From the NCBI GenBank assembly GCA_018417955.1, contig JACTVC010000004.1, positions 2,728,001 to 2,792,000 of the forward strand: a DNA stretch of 64,000 bases, given 5' to 3'. A program made the translations under genes and the position numbers. The DNA comes from Laccaria trichodermophora (taxonomy: Eukaryota > Basidiomycota > Agaricomycetes > Agaricales > Hydnangiaceae). Of the stretch, positions 58,860 to 64,000 are shown piece by piece. Below the pieces are notes generated by a model. That model made no database searches. It worked only from the letters and a program-made list of their open reading frames with translations, and had not been told where the DNA came from. The number at the start of each line of letters is the position of its first letter. Position 1 is the first letter of the stretch.

Positions 58860-60500
58860 ACGAGTGCGCGAGGAAGTGCGCGCAGCACTCCTTCAGTGCT
58901 CGGAAAATGCCGAGCGCTGTTGATGGGTGGTTGAACACGCCACGTCTGCCAGTCCATCCTCCGCATCCTCCCTTTCGTTCAACAACCGACTCGCCCATCC
59001 GTCTAGTGCCGCTCCATCAACCTTCCCGCAAATCCGAGGTCACGAACAGCCAAAATTCGAGGTCATGCACGAGTCACCGTCCATCCAACAGCCGGCTCTT
59101 ACATGCGCGGAGATCATTGGAAGGGACTGGGGATGTTCGCTGGACGCGAACTCTTATTGGTGAGTCTATCCTACACGAGCACGCCATCGTACCTCATTGG
59201 ATCAGCCATGCCAACAGCACCACGTTTGACGTGGCATGCCAATGGTCCATTTGGGCGTTCCACGTCGACGTCGACTTCCAGGACGATGGCGCACATGACG
59301 CCAGGACCTGATGATGACGATCCGCCATCACTACCCTCCACCAGTGACGGCGACTGCTCACCACCACCCAACGACGCACTGTCCGAGTCCTCCTGATATC
59401 AGTCTCCCTGCCATCCTCGGTTTATCCATGCCACTTGCCGACACATACGCTGAACGACCTCTCTAAATGCCTCTCACGTCCTGCCTACTCCAAGGTCGAG
59501 TTTTTGCCAAGTCAAGTTCTTCACCGCTCAAAGACGCGAGTGTATACGAGGTCAGGCACCCGGCATGCTGTTCGTCGTGTTAACCATGCGGAGCTAGTGC
59601 TAGGGAGTACCTCACGAAAAAGTCGACACAATCACAGGTAAGCATTTGTCTTTGCCTCTCTGCTCAGCCGTCAATAAGGTCCGTTATCAGCACCATTCCA
59701 CCCCCAATCTCCACATTCCATACAATCCGACTACATATCCATCCACTCATCAACAGAGCGCGCTCCTTGAAAGGTTCTCGAACCACCAAGCGCCTCACCA
59801 CTCAAACGACAACGGGCGACGAGCGCCCATCACCACCACCACTAACACGGTCAACCCAGGTGCCACGTCACGGACAGCGACGTGGAACCAAATGACGAAC
59901 AACGTTGTTCGTCGTCTTCGAAACAAGGACCACACGGCGACGATCCAGGAGATTATGCAGTCCGCATGATCGAACTCGACAGCGTCAAGCATGAGGTGGA
60001 AGCACATGGTAATAAGCGGGGGTGATGGATGCGAGGGATGACCGCTTCTGGTTGCAGTAGCTGATTCCAGGTCAGTATAACCCTCTCTTCCCCACTCCTT
60101 GCTCTGACAATTGGACAGATGTTGTCATCCTTCATTGACAACAACGAACCACAACCATGAGGGACGAGGGATGATCATGCGACCACGACGGACGAAGACA
60201 CGGCGACCACGGACAACAACGTACCACCACGATGTGAGGGCCACCGCCACGGACGACTCAGGACAATGACAGACGACAACGGCGCCACTACGTCCCAGGT
60301 TGACAACCACACGGCGACGATCCAGGCCGATATGCAGTGAGCGGACAACGTCATCGGGCGCGAACGCGAACCCTCTGACAGGCGTCCTTTCGGAGAACAT
60401 CCTAAGGTTACTCAGACTCAACTGTGTCAAAAATGAGGTGGAAGCACATGGCAGCAAGCGGGGGTGAAGCGAGGGATGGCTGGAAGAGGGCAGGGGGAAG
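58860..60500. other. GC- and CpG-rich block in the 4.6-kb element
   Basis: Abrupt change in base composition from AT-rich to CpG-rich. Open frames at 58907-59311 and 59646-59969 (plus) have no domain and low complexity. Repeats of CACGGACGAC/GACAACG resemble the blocks in the DUF6589 element in style, not clearly in sequence. Confidence 0.5.
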
Positions 60501-60671
60501 GAAGGACGACGCTGAATTGCCGCAGGGGGTGATTTCTTTTTTGTGAGGTGTTGAGAGCTGTTCTTTTAAAATATCCATCATCAGATCCTTCATTGTATCC
60601 TTTTTATTGTTTTTGCTTCCTTGTATCATATGTATGTCGTGTGATAGAGTAGCTAGCCTTTTTTCAAGTTT

Positions 60672-61100
60672 TTCATTCTTGTTTACATCTGTGTACCAAT
60701 GGCGTCTAAGGCCCAATGTCATCCAAAAAGGGTTTGTTGCATCCAACTATTTCGGTCGGATTTGACAGAGGGAAACTATCTGAAGTGGTCTGAACATTAT
60801 CAGAGATATTTTTGGTGAAGTTTCAGAGGTTGTTTCTATGACGAACAAAGCTGTAGGACATATATTTCTCCTCAGAACTAAAACTGTGCATTGTTGACAA
60901 TTGTGTACCAAAGGCATTGAAAGGCCCAAGGTCATCCGAAATGGATTTGTCACATCCAGCCTATTTCGGTCAGATTTGACAGAGGGAAACTATTTAGGAG
61001 TGTCAGAGCATCATCAAATATATATATGGTAAAGTTTCAGGTGTTCCTTCTAGGAGAAACAAAGCTGTGGGAACATAAATGTCTCCCCAGAATTAAATAA
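60672..61100 (+). repeat. Tandem repeat, two units of about 220 bp
   Basis: Units starting near 60693 and 60903 share gtgtacca, ggcccaa, gtcatcc, tatttcggtc, gatttgacagagggaaacta, gtaaagtttcag/ggtgaagtttcag and aacaaagctgt. Confidence 0.85.
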
Positions 61101-62575
61101 TAAATATGTACCCATATAATATCAACAATACCCCTTGCCACCCACCCTACAGCAAGCTGTGCATTAACCCACATCCTGACCAAGTGGTCAAATGCACTCC
61201 CTATGGAAATGAATAAAGTGCATTATTGCAGGGTATGAGGCATAGGGCTACAACCAAGGGTGGCCCTCCATTCGTTCAAGAAGTGACAACGGAGTGCTGG
61301 AGGCGCGGTTGCGTTTGATATGTAGGCCTGAGTTGTCGTCGTAAGTTACGCCTGGTCTTGGAGCATATGCGAACTTGTACAGTTCTCTAATCGTTCCTGT
61401 GTGTTCTTCTCCCGGTAGTGCTGCTCTGTACTGACGTCGCACATAGTCATCCTTTGGCTCCCTCTTCCTCCATCTCCAGAAGACGACCACCTTGTGCTCA
61501 TATTCCTCGTCGTCGCCGAAGATGTCGTAGTAGTACAGCTTCACGAGCGACGCGATCGATTCCTCGTTCTGGTTGATGGGTCTGCGCTTCCAGCCCGCAA
61601 AGTCGATGATGAAGGCTGGATAAGACGAAAGGATTGGCGGATCAACAGATGAGCGGTAGGTGAAAATTTCCTGGAAGTAATGATCTTGCTTGATTGCCCC
61701 CTGGGCGATCTTGTCAAGGTCGTCCTCTTCGAGGTCTGGGTGGAGTTCCAAAGTCGTTCCTCGCCTTACAGCCCAGTAGGTGAGGTTGAGGGCTGGGTTC
61801 AATCGATTGAAGCATTGATCAGAGCTGACGTCGAAATCCCAGAGGTAGAAAAAGGGGATATTGTTCTGTACATACAAGGGGATGTTAATGACCGCCCAAT
61901 CCCTTTCGAGGTCGCAAATTACGCCGCGCTTGCCCTTTGTTGATGCTAAGAGCTTGTTAATCATTTCCACTGCTGTTTCACTGAGTTGCGCCTCCCATTC
62001 AGGCCTAATTGTGGTCCACCATGCCAAGAAAGCGAAGGCTTGCAAAATTGAACGTTTAGCCTTCGCCGCATTGATTTGGACCAGCTTCTGGGTAGAGTAA
62101 ACCTTCGCGAGGCACTCTGTTGGGAACTGGAGAGGGGCTTTCGCACGAGGGGGAAACTTCTCGTCGAATTCAACAATACTGCGGACACAAGCCTGTGTGC
62201 GGATAAGGTCTCTGCTACAGATCTGGCATTGTCCCTCAGCCATAGACCATCCGTCAAGCTGCTCTTCCACTGGAACCGCCGTTTCGAGCTTGTCATACCA
62301 AGGGCGCTCGTTGAGGAGGAAGGAAGTAGGGGTCCATGGGGCCCACTGTTCGTCTTCCCTGTACCAATCGGGATCCCTCGCGTTGTCGATCGGCAAGGTT
62401 TGACCTGAGTCGGAAAAGTCTTCGAACTCCATCTGGGTTCAGGTAAGTTCCTGAATACAACGGCTGCGTCTGGGATTAGGGTTGTATCTGAATTCAAGCC
62501 CACCCAGATGACATCTCGGTCGATTCTGACGGTTGTGGAAGCGATGGGGTTAAGGTGATGAATTGATAAATCCAT

Positions 62576-62885
62576 GATGACTCAGACAAGCAGGACAGTC
62601 CACTGCGAGCTTAGCCGTCCACCCAACTCTTACTCGTGGACAGTCCCAACAAATAAAGGTAGGGGCAGGAAGGGTAAAGAAAAAAGAGGGTGAATGGGAT
62701 GCACGAGTTCTTATATCCACATGTGTCCCTGATTGATGAGATAGATAGTGCCTGGCACGCGTTGTAATGTTTTTGTCTAGTTGTTACGAAAAAAATAAAT
62801 GAGAAAAAAAAAGAGAAAGCGGTTGAAGAGTCGAGGGAGAAAGCAGAGGGAAAGCATAATTTGGCGTCGCATAGCCGGTTTTTCT
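62576..62885. other. Spacer between gypsy integrase stop and ORF3 start
   Basis: 310 bases. An A-rich tract (62790-62818 on the plus strand) and GGGACTGTCC (minus, near 62645) are notable; GGGACTGTCC also occurs in the presumed LTR (near 55100). It could hold a promoter for ORF3. Confidence 0.45.
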
Positions 62886-64000
62886 TCAGAGGTTATGCTT
62901 AGCGCGATACTCCTTCAGCAGAGTCGGAGAATTCTTTAGATCAGTGGCGGTGCCCCAAGTGTCGAACTGCGGGCCATAGTTCACCCATCTTATCAAGTAC
63001 TTCAGAGTGGCTTTCTTCCCAATTCTCTGGTGGCCCACTATCTTCTCAACTTCGAATTCTTCTGATTCAAGTCGACGTGTGAAGGACTCGGGTAGTGTAG
63101 TTCGGTTGCCGTAAGTGTCGTCTTCCGTATATTTCTTAAGGTGTTGAATGTTAATCACAGGCGAACCAGGATAATTGTCCCCCATCCTGAGATGGTAGAC
63201 CTTAGGATTTATCTTTTGTAGTACCTCAAAGGGTCCAATCCAGTGGGGGGTGAGTTTAGCTCCCTCGCCTTTTGATTCTACCCATTCCAGTGAATGCGGA
63301 TTCACTAAAACCTTATCTCCCTCGGATAGTTCGAGTGCTTTACGTCCTTTGTTGTGACTGCGAGCTTGATGATGTTGCGCGTGAGCTATCGATTGTCTTG
63401 CGCTATCCCGCAACATTTGGAGTTTAGCTAACCAATCCTCTGAGGTAGATCGTTTGATTTCGTTTTTCTCCGTTCCTTTAGGCATCAAGAAATCCATCGG
63501 GGTACGTGGCTCAAATCCGAGCATCAAGAAGTTCGGAGTCGTCCCGGTCGAACTATGGATGCTAGAATTGTACGCCCATTCCAGCAACGGTAGCCATAAG
63601 GCCCAATCTTCTTTGTTTTTGGACACGAACGCCCTCAGCATTATCTCTAGAAAACGGTTCACGATCTCCATCTGCCCATCATGCTGAGGGTGATGAGAGG
63701 ACGATAGCGACATCTTGGTGCGTAAGAATTTTGCGACCCCCCTCCAAAAATCTGAGGTCCATCTAGGGTCTCTATCGCATATTATGCTCTCTGGCAGCCC
63801 AAATCGACAGACTATTTTCTTGACGAACAAAGCGCCGAAATCTTCAGCATTTAACCCAGTAGTAGTTGGCGTAAAGGTACCATGTTTGGTCAGTCGATCG
63901 ACTGTTACATGGATGGCGTTGAACCCTTCTGACCAAGGAAGGTTCACGATAAAATCCATAGCTATTGATTGGTATGGTCTACTGGGGATGGGATTAGGTA
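62886..64000 (-). CDS. Ty3/gypsy integrase with C-terminal chromodomain, partial at the window edge
   Basis: The frame is open to the edge (PYQSIAMDFIVNLPW upstream of the first ATG), so this is the 3' part of a pol polyprotein. Integrase core: D in MDFIVNLP, D in IICDRDPRWTSDFW, and a Glu in HDGQMEIVNRFLE (the usual QTERVN reads QMEIVN, catalytic Glu kept). Then NSSIHSSTGTTPNFLMLGF, the GPF/Y-like WIGPFEVLQKI, and a chromodomain (EVEKIVGHQRIGKKATLKYL, WVNYGPQFDTW) that targets integration to marked chromatin. It ends KHNL-TGA at 62886. No internal stop in 358 codons, unlike the other elements. Confidence 0.93.
   Translation of the reverse strand, partial: PNPIPSRPYQSIAMDFIVNLPWSEGFNAIHVTVDRLTKHGTFTPTTTGLNAEDFGALFVKKIVCRFGLPESIICDRDPRWTSDFWRGVAKFLRTKMSLSSSHHPQHDGQMEIVNRFLEIMLRAFVSKNKEDWALWLPLLEWAYNSSIHSSTGTTPNFLMLGFEPRTPMDFLMPKGTEKNEIKRSTSEDWLAKLQMLRDSARQSIAHAQHHQARSHNKGRKALELSEGDKVLVNPHSLEWVESKGEGAKLTPHWIGPFEVLQKINPKVYHLRMGDNYPGSPVINIQHLKKYTEDDTYGNRTTLPESFTRRLESEEFEVEKIVGHQRIGKKATLKYLIRWVNYGPQFDTWGTATDLKNSPTLLKEYRAKHNL

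Larger units (their letters stand above)
56705..61262. mobile_element. 4558-bp non-autonomous TIR element inside ORF3
   Basis: A 7-bp duplication, gccctcc, flanks it at 56698-56704 and 61263-61269. The ends CAGCCCAGGCTGTAG and the inverse of CACCCTTGGTTGTAG are imperfect, but 50 bp further in they match well (TTATTCATTTCCATAGGG and GACCACTTGG on both sides). It holds tandem repeats at both sides and a GC-rich middle, and no transposase. Confidence 0.7.
55408..62575 (-). pseudogene. Large Agaricomycete family protein (gypsy ORF3 candidate), split by a transposon
   Basis: Two halves of one gene. The 5' half starts MDLSIHHLNPIASTTVRIDR at 62575, changes frame near 62430, then reads NARDPDWYREDEQWAPW, FLLNERPWYDKLE, a CxxC pair in GQCQICSRDLI, YSTQKLVQINAAKAKRSILQ and FIIDFAGWKRRP up to LLERMEGHP, where the inserted element begins. 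The 3' half resumes at 56697 (SPSNGMLSLQDRLSDN), has TGA at 56548-56550 (HP-AINSPAAW; CGA expected), then FQRMLKDESAKI, LRYWANCWNTIGTVRQLL, RRPHARAFIAEGGQLSWIV, FMSGPSIQTTVHNRGF and ends RRVD-TAA at 55408. Removing the insert and one 7-bp repeat restores the frame. I recognise the text as a repeated family in Agaricomycete genomes, with no known function. Confidence 0.6.
55382..64000 (-). mobile_element. Ty3/gypsy chromovirus, 3' part, with an extra downstream ORF
   Basis: Integrase with chromodomain at 62886-64000 (runs off the window), then a third reading frame 62575-55408 on the same strand, then a purine tract and a likely LTR. The order gag-pol, ORF3, purine tract, LTR would place ORF3 where envelope-like genes sit in other LTR elements. 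ORF3 is split by a 4.6-kb TIR element. That ORF3 belongs to the element is inference from position and strand. Confidence 0.55.

Noticed and set aside
58907..59969. Possible genes in the GC-rich middle of the 4.6-kb element
   Set aside because: Low complexity, no domain, no consistent introns; open frames are expected at this base composition.

Overview
The window looks like nuclear DNA of a mushroom-forming basidiomycete (Agaricomycete). Genes are broken by many 35-60 bp GT-AG introns. The families present are typical of that group: CxC5/CxC6 KDZ transposases, DUF6589 proteins, expanded F-box/LRR genes, an O-methylsterigmatocystin-oxidoreductase-like P450, NF-YB/HAP3 and fungalysin. Most of the window is transposon-derived; ordinary genes are a minority and several are broken.

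Layout. 1-3.1 kb: start of a GH13 alpha-glucosidase (minus, with an in-frame TGA) and an intact P450 (minus). 4.8-9.7 kb: full-length Ty1/copia element with 265-bp LTRs and TSD atacc. 9.8-11.1 kb: broken F-box gene. 11.5-12.0 kb: 521-bp MITE. 14.2-19.5 kb: apparently intact 5.4-kb KDZ transposon with transposase and a convergent zinc-finger accessory gene; its TIR matches the MITE. 19.8-21.2 kb: fold-back element. 21.4-23.3 kb: broken F-box/LRR gene. 24.9-34.2 kb: 9.3-kb TIR element with 8-bp TSD carrying a divergent DUF6589 gene and RecQ-like helicase; a 1.5-kb internally deleted relative has inserted inside its DUF6589 gene. 35.3 kb: small predicted secreted protein. 37.9-42.1 kb: inverted duplication of a single-pass membrane protein gene. 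42.1-47.7 kb: palindrome-rich TIR element interrupted by a second copia element with only 44-bp LTRs. 48.5-49.1 kb: degenerate minisatellite. 49.6-50.2 kb: NF-YB/HAP3. 51.3-52.3 kb: fungalysin fragment interrupted by a mariner-type MITE. 52.8-54.6 kb: broken F-box/LRR gene. 55.4-64 kb: 3' part of a chromodomain Ty3/gypsy element that seems to carry a third ORF after integrase; that ORF is interrupted by a 4.6-kb TIR element.

Two themes link the regions. First, six insertions can be delimited to the base by target-site duplications: 8 bp four times (ttgctacc, acagagac, ctttcttt, gttgaatg) plus 8 bp for the nested copy (gcaccctc) and TA for the mariner MITE; two copia elements have 5-bp TSDs and one further element a 7-bp TSD. 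Second, nearly every premature stop in the decayed reading frames is TGA where CGA (Arg) is expected, and 9 of 10 differences between the two LTRs of the first copia are CpG to TpG/CpA changes. This points to methylcytosine deamination or a RIP-like process at CpG. Coordinates of TIR elements were read directly; protein family names come from recall of conserved motifs, not from a database search.
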